Counted from the first letter of the stretch, positions 25,555-34,598 are shown. The stretch: DNA of 64,000 nucleotides from Streptomyces sp. Tu 3180 (GCF_009852415.1 NZ_WOXS01000002.1:7232001-7296000), one strand, 5' to 3'. Program-made: numbers and translations. Notes: generated from the letters alone by a model not told the origin.

Positions 25555-26337
25555 GTGTCCTGCTCCCATCCCGATGACGCCGAGCGGCGCGTGGCGCGGG
25601 GGCGCCGCACCGCGAGCGGCACGCCGCGGGGCCGCTGCCGGGGGCCGATCGGCACCTGGCCGGCCGTGGGGCTCACGGTGGCCGTCCTCGTCGCCGCCAA
25701 CTCGGCCCTGCACCGCTGGTCCGGCCCGTTCGGCCTGGTGACGGCGGTCGTGGCCAGCGTGCTGCTGCTCGGTGTGCTCCGCCGGGCCGGAGGCACCTGG
25801 GCGGACGCGGGTCTGGGGCCCGGCACCCTGGCCCGCGGTGCCCGTTGGGCGCTGGCCATGATGGGCCTGGTCGGCGTCGTCTACCTGGCCGGGGCGCTGC
25901 TGCCGGCCACCCGCACGCTGTTCGAGGACCGGCGGTACGACGGGATGAGCGCGAGCGAGCTGGCGGTGCGTGTTCTCGTGCTGGTCCCCGTCGGTACCGT
26001 CCTGGTGGAGGAGATCGCCTTCCGCGGCGTGCTCTACGGTCTGGTGCGCCGCGCCCGCGGAGCGGTCCGGGCGACCACCGTGTCGAGCCTGCTGTTCGGC
26101 CTCTGGCACGTGCTGCCGTCGCTGCACCTGGCGACCGCGAAACCCGCTCTGACCGCGGTCTCCGGCGACGCCGTGCTCGGCGCCGCCCCGGTGGTCGCGG
26201 CGACCGTGCTGTTCACGGCGGCCGCGGGCGTCCTGTTCTGCGAACTGCGTCGCCGCAGCGGCAGCCTGCTGGCGCCCATGGGCCTGCACTGGGCGGTCAA
26301 CGCGTTCGGCTACGTCGCCGGGTTCCTGCTGCGCTGA
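25555..26337 (+). CDS. CPBP-family intramembrane metalloprotease
   Basis: A 260-aa integral membrane protein with about six hydrophobic helices. The CPBP (Rce1/CAAX-like) signatures are present: EEIAFRG (EExxxR, ~residue 153), FGLWHVLPSLH (FxxxH) and a final HWAVN. Such proteins cleave or handle membrane-associated peptides; in bacteria several relate to bacteriocin immunity. The first ~35 residues are hydrophilic and Arg-rich. It starts at a GTG. It stands alone between a tRNA gene and a pseudogene; target unknown. Confidence 0.9.
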   Translation: MSCSHPDDAERRVARGRRTASGTPRGRCRGPIGTWPAVGLTVAVLVAANSALHRWSGPFGLVTAVVASVLLLGVLRRAGGTWADAGLGPGTLARGARWALAMMGLVGVVYLAGALLPATRTLFEDRRYDGMSASELAVRVLVLVPVGTVLVEEIAFRGVLYGLVRRARGAVRATTVSSLLFGLWHVLPSLHLATAKPALTAVSGDAVLGAAPVVAATVLFTAAAGVLFCELRRRSGSLLAPMGLHWAVNAFGYVAGFLLR

Positions 26338-26373
26338 CCGTACGGCGGCGAAGGCCCCGCGGCGGTCGGGTTC

Positions 26374-26679
26374 TCAGCCCTCGGGCCGGATGACGTCCTT
26401 CAGCCGGTCGAGGTCCTGCGCGGTGGACCCGGCCGGCCGGGGGCTCCAGCGGACGATCGGATCGGAGGGGTGCGTCAGGTGGAGCACCCTCGTACCGTCC
26501 CACGGCTGGTCCGCCGGAGGCGCCCCGGCGGCCGGGTCGTCGGTGAACCGGACGGTCCGGCCGTCCTCGTGGACGGGCTCGATCTCGGGACTCCCGGGGT
26601 CACGGTGATCGCTGAACCCGCGGAACAGGGTGCTGAAGTTCGGCGGACCGGCGGACAGGGTGCCGGCGGAGCGTGCGCG
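26374..26679 (-). pseudogene. 3' remnant of an alpha/beta-hydrolase (Abhydrolase_9-like) gene
   Basis: Reading leftwards to a TGA at 26376-26374, the frame gives GTLSAGPPNFSTLFRGFSDH, then RDPGSPEIEPV, DGRTVRFTDDP, and TRVLHLTHPSDPIVRWSPRP. This closely follows the C-terminal end of the Abhydrolase_9 (PF10081) family as I remember it (GPPN..., RDPGSPE, DGRTVRF, QHPSDPVVWWSP). An in-frame TAG at 26682-26680 and the absence of any upstream part of the family show that only about the last 100 codons survive. The tail after WSP is also degraded. Confidence 0.55.
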
Positions 26680-26817
26680 CTACGGGTGCGACGGGCCCGG
26701 CGGCCGGTGCCCGCGTCGGTCGCGTGGTCGCGGATCCCGCCGTCGCGGCCGCCGGCGCGCTCACGGCGGCACCGCTCCGCGCGCCCCACATTTTGGGATG
26801 TCCGTCCATGAATGTCC

Positions 26818-26845
26818 TTGATGTCGCGATATGTAATGCTTAACG
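26818..26845 (+). promoter_or_regulatory. Candidate promoter of the sugar ABC operon
   Basis: TTGATG (26818-26823), 16 bp, then TTAACG (26840-26845), in the only AT-rich patch upstream of the lipoprotein gene. Predicted start about 50 nt before the GTG. Confidence 0.35.
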
Positions 26846-26904
26846 TTCGCCGGGTAAGTGCCGCCGCGGGTGGGACACGCGCGGCACCGTCCCGGAAGCG
26901 AGGT

Positions 26905-28233
26905 GTGGAGCGCGTGCACGCGAGGTGCCGGTGCCGGCCGGCGGCGGGGAGCGCCGGGGATCGCGGATGCCCCCGAGGGGCGCGACGGACGCGGGCGCTG
27001 GTCGCGCTGACCCTGCTCGCCTCCGCGCTCGCCGCGTGCGGCGGCGACGAGGGCGGCGGCCGTCCCACCCTCGACTGGTACAACTTCCCCGACGACTCCG
27101 GCGCCCTGCAGAAGGCCGCCGACCGCTGCAGCGAGGCGTCCGGCGGCCGCTACCGCATCAGCTACCGGAAACTGCCCCGGGGCGCCGACGGCCAGCGCCA
27201 GCAGCTGGTGCGCAGGCTCGCCGCCGAGGACGAGTCCATGGACATCCTGGGCCTGGACGTCACCTGGGGCGCCGAGTTCGCCGAGGCCCGCTGGATCCGG
27301 GAGTGGACGGGCGAGGCGAAGCGGCGGGCCACCGAGGGCACCCTGCGCGTCCCGCTGCAGACCGCCACCTGGAAGGGCAGGCTCTACGCCGTCCCGTACA
27401 ACACCAACACCCAGCTCCTGTGGTACCGGAAGGACCTGGTGCCCACCCCGCCCAGGACCTGGTCCGAGATGCTGGACACGGCCCGCGACCTCGCCCGGCA
27501 GGGCAAGCCGCACTACGTGGAGATCCAGGGCGCCCAGTACGAGGGCCTGACCGTCTGGTTCAACACGCTGGTCAACAGCGCGGGCGGCTCCGTGCTCGAC
27601 CCGGGCGCCACCGAGCCCTCCCTCGGCCCGCCGGCCGTGCGGGCCGCCACGATCATGCGGGACCTCGCCGGCTCGCCGGCCGCGGACCCCTCCCTGCCCA
27701 ACCAGATGGAGGACCAGAACCGCCTCGCCATGGAGTCGGGGACGGCGGCCTTCGAGCTCAACTACCCGTTCGTCTATCCGTCGATGAAGGCGAACAACCC
27801 GCGGCTGTTCGAGGACTTCCGCTGGGCGCCCTACCCCCGTGTCGACGCCGACCGCCCGGCCCGCCCCACCATCGGCGGCATCGACCTCGCCGTCAGCGCC
27901 CACTCCCGGCACCCGGACCTGGCCTTCGAGGCGGCCCTGTGCCTGCGCAACCGGGAGAACCAGCTCACCGCCGCGCTCGAGGGCGGACTGCCGCCCACCC
28001 TGCGCGCCCTGTACGACGACCCGGCGTTCGTGAAGGAGTACCCCTTCTCCAAGGACGTGCTGGCCGCCCTGGAGTCGGCGAGCGTGCGGCCGCTCACCCC
28101 CGCCTACCAGAACGTGTCGATCGTCATCTCCCACACGCTGTCCCCGCCGTCGGGGATCCAGCCGGAGAAGGCGGTCGACACCATCGGGGAACAGATCGAC
28201 GAGGCCCTGCGATCCGAAGGTGTGATCCCGTGA
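26905..28233 (+). CDS. Sugar ABC transporter substrate-binding lipoprotein, LpqY-like
   Basis: A 442-aa family-1 extracellular solute-binding protein. After an Arg-rich n-region and hydrophobic core, LLASALAACGG is a lipobox with lipidation at the Cys. The mature start TLDWYNFPDDSG and later ILGLDVTWGAEFAEARWI resemble mycobacterial LpqY, which binds trehalose, more than MalE-type proteins. The start is the GTG at 26905 (with GGAAGCGAG in front); GTG 26914 is an alternative. It is first in a four-gene operon with two permeases and an ATPase (GTGA overlap with the next gene), the same order as lpqY-sugA-sugB-sugC. Trehalose or a related disaccharide is the likely cargo, by similarity only. Confidence 0.9.
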   Translation: MERVHARCRCRPAAGSAGDRGCPRGARRTRALVALTLLASALAACGGDEGGGRPTLDWYNFPDDSGALQKAADRCSEASGGRYRISYRKLPRGADGQRQQLVRRLAAEDESMDILGLDVTWGAEFAEARWIREWTGEAKRRATEGTLRVPLQTATWKGRLYAVPYNTNTQLLWYRKDLVPTPPRTWSEMLDTARDLARQGKPHYVEIQGAQYEGLTVWFNTLVNSAGGSVLDPGATEPSLGPPAVRAATIMRDLAGSPAADPSLPNQMEDQNRLAMESGTAAFELNYPFVYPSMKANNPRLFEDFRWAPYPRVDADRPARPTIGGIDLAVSAHSRHPDLAFEAALCLRNRENQLTAALEGGLPPTLRALYDDPAFVKEYPFSKDVLAALESASVRPLTPAYQNVSIVISHTLSPPSGIQPEKAVDTIGEQIDEALRSEGVIP

Positions 28234-29147
28234 GCACGATGGCAGACCCGGGGCGGGGCAGGGCGGCCCTCTCCGCCGGAGCCAGACAGGAGCGGCGCCT
28301 GGGCTGGCTGCTGTGCGCACCGGCCGTCCTGGTCATGCTCGCCGTGACCGCCTACCCCATCGGCTACGCCGTCTACCTCTCCCTCCAGCGCTACGACCTG
28401 CGGTTCCCGGCCCGGGCGGAGTTCGTGGGGCTGAGGAACTACGGGGCGGTGCTGTCCTCCCCGTACTGGTGGGACGCCTTCTGGGTCACGCTCTTCATCA
28501 CCGTCGTGTCGGTGGCCGTCGAGCTGGTCCTCGGCATGGCGCTCGCCCTGGTGATGCACCGCACGCTCTTCCTGCGCGGCACGGTCCGCACCGCGGTCCT
28601 CGTCCCCTACGGCATCGTCACCGTCGTCGCCGCCTTCTCCTGGCAGTACGCCTGGACCCCCGAACTCGGCTACCTCGCCGAACTGCTGCCCAGCGGTGAG
28701 GCCCCGCTCACCGAGCAGTGGTCCGCGCTGTGGCTGATCATCCTCGCCGAGGTGTGGAAGACCACCCCGTTCATGGCGCTGCTGCTGCTCGCCGGCCTCG
28801 CCCTGGTCCCCGAGGAGACCCTGAAGGCGGCCATGGTGGACGGCGCCACCCCCTGGCAGCGGTTCACCAAGGTCGTGCTGCCGCTGATGAAGCCGGCCAT
28901 CCTGGTGGCGCTGCTCTTCCGCACCCTGGACGCGTTCCGCATCTTCGACAACATCTACGTCCTGACCGCGGGCGCCCACGGCACCGGCTCCCTGTCCATC
29001 CTCGGCTACAACAACCTGTTCACCGCGCTGAACCTGGGCATCGGGTCGGCGATCTCGGTCCTGATCTTCCTCTGCGTCGGGATCATCGCCTTCACCTTCG
29101 TCAAGCTGTTCGGCGCCGCCGCACCGGGCGCGGAGGTGAAGCGCTGA
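28230..29147 (+). CDS. Carbohydrate ABC transporter permease, SugA-like
   Basis: A 305-aa MalF-type inner-membrane permease with six predicted helices. Its EAA loop, AAMVDGATPWQRFTKVVLPLM in two parts, contacts the ATPase. The GTG start overlaps the lipoprotein stop (GTGA), and its own stop overlaps the next start (TGATG), so the transporter subunits are translationally coupled. Specificity follows the LpqY-like binding protein. Confidence 0.94.
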   Translation: MSTMADPGRGRAALSAGARQERRLGWLLCAPAVLVMLAVTAYPIGYAVYLSLQRYDLRFPARAEFVGLRNYGAVLSSPYWWDAFWVTLFITVVSVAVELVLGMALALVMHRTLFLRGTVRTAVLVPYGIVTVVAAFSWQYAWTPELGYLAELLPSGEAPLTEQWSALWLIILAEVWKTTPFMALLLLAGLALVPEETLKAAMVDGATPWQRFTKVVLPLMKPAILVALLFRTLDAFRIFDNIYVLTAGAHGTGSLSILGYNNLFTALNLGIGSAISVLIFLCVGIIAFTFVKLFGAAAPGAEVKR

Positions 29148-29980
29148 TGGCCGCCGCGGGCAAGACGCACGCCACCCGGTGGGGGGTCGTCAACGTCGTG
29201 GTGGTGCTGTACGCCCTGTTCCCGGTGTGGTGGATCGCCGCGCTGTCGTTCAAGGACCCCGGCACCCTCACCGACGGCGACTACGTCCCCCGGGACTGGA
29301 CCTGGGAGAACTACCGGGGCATCTTCGAGACGTCCGAGTTCACCCGGGCGCTCGTCAACTCGATCGGCATCGCCCTGATCGCCACCGTGATCGCGGTGAT
29401 CCTCGGCACCATGGCGGCCTACGCGGTCGCCCGGCTGCGGTTCCCCGGCAAGCAGGTCCTCATCGGCATGTCCCTGCTGATCGCGATGTTCCCGCCGATC
29501 TCCCTGGTGTCCCCGCTGTTCGCCATCGAGCGGGCCGTCGGCGTCTTCGACACCTGGCTCGGGCTGATCATCCCGTACATGACCTTCTCGCTGCCGCTGG
29601 CGATCTACACCCTGTCGGCGTTCTTCCGGGAGATCCCCTGGGACCTGGAGAAGGCCGCCAAGGTGGACGGGGCCACGCCCGCGCAGGCCTTCCGGCTGGT
29701 CATCGTGCCGCTCGCCGCGCCCGGCGTGTTCACCACCGCCATCCTCGTGTTCATCTTCTGCTGGAACGACTTCCTGTTCGCGATCTCGCTGACCTCCACC
29801 GAGTCCGCGCGCACGGTGCCCGCCGCGATCGCCTTCTTCACCGGCAGCTCGCAGTTCCAGCAGCCCACCGGGTCGATCGCCGCCGCCGCCGTGGTGATCA
29901 CCATCCCGATCATCGTTTTCGTCCTGCTCTTCCAGCGGCGGATCGTCGCCGGACTCACCTCCGGGGCGGTCAAGGGATGA
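29147..29980 (+). CDS. Carbohydrate ABC transporter permease, SugB-like
   Basis: A 277-aa MalG-type permease with six helices and an EAA motif (KAAKVDGATPAQAFRLVIVP). It pairs with the upstream permease. The start ATG shares its A with the preceding TGA stop. A 25-bp gap follows before the ATPase gene. Confidence 0.94.
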   Translation: MAAAGKTHATRWGVVNVVVVLYALFPVWWIAALSFKDPGTLTDGDYVPRDWTWENYRGIFETSEFTRALVNSIGIALIATVIAVILGTMAAYAVARLRFPGKQVLIGMSLLIAMFPPISLVSPLFAIERAVGVFDTWLGLIIPYMTFSLPLAIYTLSAFFREIPWDLEKAAKVDGATPAQAFRLVIVPLAAPGVFTTAILVFIFCWNDFLFAISLTSTESARTVPAAIAFFTGSSQFQQPTGSIAAAAVVITIPIIVFVLLFQRRIVAGLTSGAVKG

Positions 29981-30005
29981 GCCCGAAGGCAAGGAGGCAC
30001 CACCC

Positions 30006-31196
30006 ATGGCCGAGATCGTCCTCGAGGGAGTCACCAAGCGCTATCCCGACGGGTCCCTCGCCGTGCGGGACGTGGACCTCGACATCGCCGACGGCGAGTT
30101 CGTGATCCTGGTCGGCCCGTCCGGGTGCGGCAAGTCCACCACCCTGAACATGATCGCCGGGCTCGAGGACATCACCGAGGGCACCCTGCGCATCGGCGGC
30201 CGGGCCGTCAACGACCTGGCTCCCAAGGAGCGCGACGTCGCCATGGTGTTCCAGAGCTACGCCCTGTACCCGCACATGAGCGTGCGCGAGAACATGGGCT
30301 TCCCGCTGCGGCTGGCGAAGGTGGACAGGACCACGATCGACCGCAAGGTCGAGGAGGCCGCCCGGGTGCTCGACCTGACCGAGTTCCTGGACCGCAAGCC
30401 GGCCAACCTCTCGGGCGGCCAGCGCCAGCGGGTGGCCATGGGGCGGGCCATCGTCCGCGACCCCAAGGCGTTCCTGATGGACGAACCGCTGTCCAACCTG
30501 GACGCCAAGCTCCGGGTGCAGATGCGCACCCAGATCTCCCGGCTGCAACGCCGCCTGGGCACCACCACCGTGTACGTCACCCACGACCAGACCGAGGCGA
30601 TGACCCTCGGCGACCGGGTCGTGGTCATGCGGCAGGGCCTGGTCCAGCAGATCGGCACCCCCGCCCAGCTCTACGACGTGCCGCGCAACCTGTTCGTCGC
30701 CGGCTTCATCGGCTCCCCGGCGATGAACTTCGTCAACGCCTCCCTGTCCGGCGGCACCCTGCGCACCCCGCTGGGCGAACTGCCGCTCGACGACCGCGTG
30801 CGCAGGGTGCTGGAGAGGAGGAACGCGCCCCGCGAGGTCATCGTCGGACTGCGCCCGGAGGCCTTCGAGGACGCGAGCCTGGCGCGCGAGACGGGCGGCC
30901 CCGTGATCACCGCCACCGTGGACGTGCTGGAGTCGCTGGGCTCGGACGCGTACGTCTACTTCAGTGCGGAGGGCGGGCCGGTGACGACCGCCGAACTGGA
31001 GGAGCTCGCCACGGACTCCGGCGTGCGCGACACCGGCGCCGGGGCCGCCCCGCAGATCGTGGCCCGGCTGGACGCCGCCACCCGCGCCCGCGAGGGCGCA
31101 CCCGTGGACCTCCGGGTCGACATGGCCAAGGCCCACGTCTTCGACCCGTCGACCGGCGCGAACCTCACGCACCCGGACGGCACCGACGTTCCCTGA
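30006..31196 (+). CDS. Sugar ABC transporter ATP-binding protein, SugC/MsmK-like
   Basis: A 396-aa MalK-family ATPase. Walker A is GPSGCGKST, signature LSGGQRQRVAMGRAI, Walker B FLMDEPLSNLDAKLR and switch His VTHDQTEAM. It is followed by a C-terminal TOBE/OB regulatory domain (from ~245), slightly extended by an insertion rich in Gly and Ala (~330-350). AAGGAGGCACCACCC precedes the ATG. Many Streptomyces share one MsmK among several importers, but this one sits in its own operon. Confidence 0.95.
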   Translation: MAEIVLEGVTKRYPDGSLAVRDVDLDIADGEFVILVGPSGCGKSTTLNMIAGLEDITEGTLRIGGRAVNDLAPKERDVAMVFQSYALYPHMSVRENMGFPLRLAKVDRTTIDRKVEEAARVLDLTEFLDRKPANLSGGQRQRVAMGRAIVRDPKAFLMDEPLSNLDAKLRVQMRTQISRLQRRLGTTTVYVTHDQTEAMTLGDRVVVMRQGLVQQIGTPAQLYDVPRNLFVAGFIGSPAMNFVNASLSGGTLRTPLGELPLDDRVRRVLERRNAPREVIVGLRPEAFEDASLARETGGPVITATVDVLESLGSDAYVYFSAEGGPVTTAELEELATDSGVRDTGAGAAPQIVARLDAATRAREGAPVDLRVDMAKAHVFDPSTGANLTHPDGTDVP

Positions 31197-31206
31197 CACC
31201 ACGGCC

Positions 31207-31230
31207 GCGGGCCCCCGCGCGAGGGCCCGC
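31207..31230. terminator. Bidirectional terminator between convergent genes
   Basis: GCGGGCCC and GGGCCCGC are perfect 8-bp complements with loop CCGCGCGA, between the ABC operon and the leftward NUDIX-like gene. Confidence 0.65.
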
Positions 31231-31234
31231 GTCG

Positions 31235-31771
31235 TCAGACCGCGCAGCCCGCGTGGGCCAGGGCCTGCTTCAGCAGCACCCCGTGCCCGCCGGGCATCTC
31301 GCTCTGCACCGCCTGCGACACGGCCTCCTGCGGACTGAACCACACCAGGTCGAGGGCGTCCTGCCGGGGCCGGCAGTCGCCCGTCACCGGCACGATGTAG
31401 GCCAGCGACACCGCGTGCTGACGGGGATCGTGGAAGGGGGTGATGCCCTGGGTGGGGAAGTACTCCGCGACCGTGAACGGCTGGAGCGACGCCGGGACGC
31501 GGGGCAGCGCCACCGGCCCGAGGTCCTTCTCCAGATGGCGCAGGAGGGCGTCGCGGACGCGTTCGTGGTGCAGCACCCGGCCGGAGACCAGAGTCCGGCT
31601 GACCGTCCCGTCGGGCCCGATGCGCAGCAGGAGGCCGACGCTGGTGACTTCGCCGCTGTCGTCCACGCGCACGGGGACGGCCTCGACGTACAGGATCGGC
31701 ATGCGGGCGCGCGCCATCTCCAGATCGTCGGAGGACAGCCAACCGGGCGTGATCTCGGTCATGTCAGACAT
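31235..31771 (-). CDS. NUDIX-related DUF4916 protein
   Basis: A 178-aa protein resembling the actinobacterial DUF4916/NUDIX-like family: TPGWLSSDDLEMARARMPILY at the start, then GLLLRIGPDGTVSRTLVSGR and the RVRDALLRHLEKDLGP helix in the place of the Nudix box. The canonical GX5EX7REUXEEXGU is not intact, so hydrolase activity is uncertain. It reads into the convergent terminator. Role unknown. Confidence 0.85.
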   Translation of the reverse strand: MSDMTEITPGWLSSDDLEMARARMPILYVEAVPVRVDDSGEVTSVGLLLRIGPDGTVSRTLVSGRVLHHERVRDALLRHLEKDLGPVALPRVPASLQPFTVAEYFPTQGITPFHDPRQHAVSLAYIVPVTGDCRPRQDALDLVWFSPQEAVSQAVQSEMPGGHGVLLKQALAHAGCAV

Positions 31772-32080
31772 TGCTTGATCATACTTTCAGCCGTTCGGAC
31801 ATGGGGAGTGACCGCTCCGAACCATCGTGACCGGCCCCGTGCCGTTCGTCCGCCGCCCGGAGCGCCGCCGGGCGGCCGGGGGACCCGGCGGGCGCCGTCC
31901 CGCCCCGCCCGCCGGCGCCCGCCGGGCCGACGCGGGACAGCACGACGCCGTGCGCACCCCGGCCGGCTCGCCGCCGGCGCGCGGTGACCGCCCCGACGTC
32001 ACCGGGACGTCCACCGGGCACGGGGCCGGCCGGGGTGGTCGTGCGTCCTCCTCGACGGGAGGCCGGATCGCCGGCTCCCG
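31772..32080. other. Intergenic, no gene seen
   Basis: About 310 bp of very GC-rich sequence between two leftward genes. Several short G/C inverted repeats (for example CGCCGCCCGG...CCGGGCGGC near 31850) may terminate the methyltransferase transcript. Confidence 0.45.
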
Positions 32081-32893
32081 TCAGGGCTTCACGGCCACCG
32101 CGCCGTACTGGGGCACCGCGACGGCGGAATCGGACGTGGCGCGCCACCGCGAGCACGACACCAGACCGGGCTCGACCGTCTCCAGCCCCTCGAAGAACGC
32201 GGTGATGTCCGCGGCGCCGCGGGCCGTGATCGGGGGAGTGGCGTTCTCGTTCCAGAACTTCATGGCGGGAACCTGGTTCTCGCCGCCGACCTCGGGGTCG
32301 AAGGTGGGGTGCGTGAGGACCAGGAAGCTCCCGGAGGGCATCGCGCCCATGACGCGGCGCACGATGCCGCGGGCCTCGTCGGTGTCGAGGACGAAGTTGA
32401 GGATGCCCAGCATCATCACCGCCACGGGCCGGGTGAGGTCCAGCGTCTCGGCGGCCCGCTCGAGGATGGCGTCCGGGTCGTGCACGTCGGCGTCGATGTA
32501 GTCGGTGGCGCCGTCGCGGGTGCCGGTGAGCAGGGTGCGGGCGTGCGCCAGCACGATCGGGTCGTTGTCGACGTACACGATCCGCGCGTCGGGAGCGATC
32601 CGCTGGGCGATCTCGTGGGTGTTGTCGGCGGTCGGCAGCCCGGTGCCGATGTCGAGGAACTGCCGCACGCCGCGCTCGCCGGCCAGGTACGTCACCGCCC
32701 GGCCCAGGAACTCCCGGTCCGCCCGGGCGATGTCCCGGATGACCGGGTTGATCGAGGCGACGTGGTCGCCGACCTGCCGGTCGACCTCGTAGTTGTCCTT
32801 GCCGCCGATCCAGTAGTTCCACACGCGCGCGTTGTGCGCCACACCGGTGTTCAGCCTCGCCGAGCCGCTCGGCGGGGTGTGGCTCTCACTCAC
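32081..32893 (-). CDS. SAM-dependent methyltransferase, DUF574 (Methyltransf_19) family
   Basis: A 270-aa protein of the actinobacteria-expanded DUF574 family: NTGVAHNARVWNYWIGGKDNY near the start (NxARxxDYxLGGKDNF pattern), then QFLDIGTGLPTADNTHEIAQ (SAM motif I), VYVDNDPIVLAHART (motif II) and MMLGILNFV. The start is the GTG at 32893, after GGGAGAGACC; the frame is open upstream without a better start. Streptomyces hold dozens of these next to XRE/DUF397 pairs or regulators, with unknown substrate. Confidence 0.93.
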   Translation of the reverse strand: MSESHTPPSGSARLNTGVAHNARVWNYWIGGKDNYEVDRQVGDHVASINPVIRDIARADREFLGRAVTYLAGERGVRQFLDIGTGLPTADNTHEIAQRIAPDARIVYVDNDPIVLAHARTLLTGTRDGATDYIDADVHDPDAILERAAETLDLTRPVAVMMLGILNFVLDTDEARGIVRRVMGAMPSGSFLVLTHPTFDPEVGGENQVPAMKFWNENATPPITARGAADITAFFEGLETVEPGLVSCSRWRATSDSAVAVPQYGAVAVKP

Positions 32894-33014
32894 GGTCTCT
32901 CCCTCTCCCTTGCCGGTACGGCCGCATCCGGCCGTCGCGGTCATTGTGCCGCGTGATGATCACGTTGTCCGGTGAACGGGAGGACCGGGAGGGGACCGGG
33001 GGGAAGGGAGCGGT

Positions 33015-33683
33015 TCAGCCGGGGGCCGGTGGGGAACCGGCCCGGCCCAGCGCGTCCCCGGCCACGTCCGCGTCGATCGCCGCGCGCACCAACGCGGCCG
33101 CGAGGACGGCCGGTTCGGTCCGCCCCGCCAGGGCGACGAGCCGGTCCGGTTCCTGCGGCAGGCCCAGCCGCCGCGCGCCCTGCAGTGCCTTGGCGTCCAG
33201 GTAGGGGGCCGTCCCGGGCCACACGCGCTGGACCTCGCGCAGGAAGATGCCGGCGCCGGCCGGGCCCACCCCGGGGAACTCCTGGAGCAGGCGGTGCAGT
33301 TCGGGGACCTCGCCGCCCGCCTCCTCGCGGAGCCTGCGCAGGTCACCGCCCCAGCGTTCGATCAGCAGCCGGGCGCCGTCGCCCAGTTGGGTCGCGGTGC
33401 GTTCGTCGTAGCGCCGGTAGCCGCCCCGGCCGAGGGCGTCCACCCGCTCCTGCCGGTCGGCGCCGGACATCCGGCGGGGATCGCGCAGCCCCGCCTCGTG
33501 CAGGGCACGGGCGGTGGCCACGGCGATCGACCCGCGGATCCGGGCACTGAGCAGATGGGCCAGCACCAGCAGCCGGTACAGCGGCCGCGGGGTGTCCTTC
33601 AGCCGGATGCCCGCCTCCTGCGCGTACGTCCGGCCGTGGGCGTCGACGAGCGCGCGGACGACCCGCTCGTCGCGCCCGGCCAC
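33015..33683 (-). CDS. Endonuclease III-like HhH-GPD DNA repair protein
   Basis: A 222-aa helix-hairpin-helix protein. It has LYRLLVLAHLLSARIRGSIA at the start, LLQEFPGVGPAGAGIFLREV (HhH hairpin PGVGPAGA), and YLDAKALQGARRLGL where the catalytic Asp of the GPD loop would be. The C-terminal Cys4 iron-sulfur loop of Nth is missing, so this is the short, clusterless actinobacterial branch. The GTG start lies 2 bp from the DUF3140 stop, which implies an operon. Probably a base-excision glycosylase or lyase; substrate unknown. Confidence 0.85.
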   Translation of the reverse strand: MAGRDERVVRALVDAHGRTYAQEAGIRLKDTPRPLYRLLVLAHLLSARIRGSIAVATARALHEAGLRDPRRMSGADRQERVDALGRGGYRRYDERTATQLGDGARLLIERWGGDLRRLREEAGGEVPELHRLLQEFPGVGPAGAGIFLREVQRVWPGTAPYLDAKALQGARRLGLPQEPDRLVALAGRTEPAVLAAALVRAAIDADVAGDALGRAGSPPAPG

Positions 33684-33685
33684 GG

Positions 33686-34018
33686 CTACGCCTTGAGCGG
33701 GTCGTGGCCGAGCGACATCAGACGGTGCCTGCGGGGGGTGTCCTCGGCCACGGGCTCGTTCTCCACGTCCGTCTGCGCGGTGACGGTGTCCACGACCTCC
33801 TCCATCACCCGCAGATCGTCCTCGGTGAGGTCGGTGCGCCGCTTCTGCAGGATGGAGAGGACGTGCTGCCCCATGTCGTCGCCCGTCCGGTCCGGCAGCG
33901 GCTCCGTCTCCTCGCCGGCGTCGCGCACCCGCAGCCAGGCCGCGAGTTCCGCCGAGGTCATGTTCACCACGCGGTGGAAGTCCGTCCACAGCGCTTCGAT
34001 GTCGAGGGCGTCGCTCAT
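33686..34018 (-). CDS. DUF3140 protein
   Basis: A 110-aa acidic protein: ALDIEALWTDFHRVVNMTSA, ELAAWLRVR, GQHVLSILQKRRTDLTEDDL. The fold is mostly helical and has no catalytic signature I can name. DUF3140 genes are common in actinobacteria and sometimes lie beside plasmid-stabilisation or DNA-binding genes. It is between dps and the endonuclease gene on the same strand, 97 bp after dps, which hints at a DNA-protection context, but function is unknown. Confidence 0.85.
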   Translation of the reverse strand: MSDALDIEALWTDFHRVVNMTSAELAAWLRVRDAGEETEPLPDRTGDDMGQHVLSILQKRRTDLTEDDLRVMEEVVDTVTAQTDVENEPVAEDTPRRHRLMSLGHDPLKA

Positions 34019-34115
34019 GATGTGCCCCTTACGTGCGTCCGTGCTCCGGCCGGGCGCGGGCCCGCGGGGACGCGGACACCGGGCGCCGGCCCGTTCCGTG
34101 CGGCTGCGGCGGCGG

Positions 34116-34598
34116 TCAGGACTCGCCGGGGAAGTTCTCCGCCTCGAACATCCACCGCTGCTTCTCCAGCTCCGCGGTGATCGAGATCAGCAGGTCCTGG
34201 GTGACCAGGTCGGCCTTCTCGGTGGCGTCGATGCGCTCGCGCAGGCGTGTGATCGCCGCCCCGAGCGCCTCGGTCAGCACCCGCACGGCCTCCGCGTCGC
34301 GCAGCCAGCCCTCCTTCGGGGACGGCAGGGAGAAGGCCTTGGCGACGGTCTCCGGGCGGCCGTCCGGCGGGACGCCGAGCGCCGCGGCCCGCTCCGCCAC
34401 CGTGTCGGCCTGGGCGCGCGCGGCCGAGACCACCTCGTCCAGCTGGAGGTGGATCGAGCGGAAGCGCGGACCCACGACGTTCCAGTGCGCCTGCTTCCCG
34501 ATCAGTGACAGCCCGAGCAGGTCCACCAGGGTGTCCTGGAGGGCCTCGCAGGAGACCCGGCGGGCCTCGTCGGGCAGGGTGCTCCTCACAACGGTCAT
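34116..34598 (-). CDS. dps: Dps-family DNA-binding ferritin-like protein
   Basis: A 160-aa Dps protein. The ferroxidase-site motif is GKQAHWNVVGPRFRSIHLQLDEVV (split here as GKQAHWNVVGP and RSIHLQLDEVV), with the His and Asp/Glu ligands that bridge two subunits, then TDLLISITAELEKQ-type C-terminal helix with RWMFEAENF. Dps dodecamers oxidise and store iron and protect DNA in stationary phase. The start is the ATG at 34598 with GAGGAGGATCAGCACCCC in front. No long basic tail is present, so DNA binding may be weak. Confidence 0.94.
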   Translation of the reverse strand: MTVVRSTLPDEARRVSCEALQDTLVDLLGLSLIGKQAHWNVVGPRFRSIHLQLDEVVSAARAQADTVAERAAALGVPPDGRPETVAKAFSLPSPKEGWLRDAEAVRVLTEALGAAITRLRERIDATEKADLVTQDLLISITAELEKQRWMFEAENFPGES

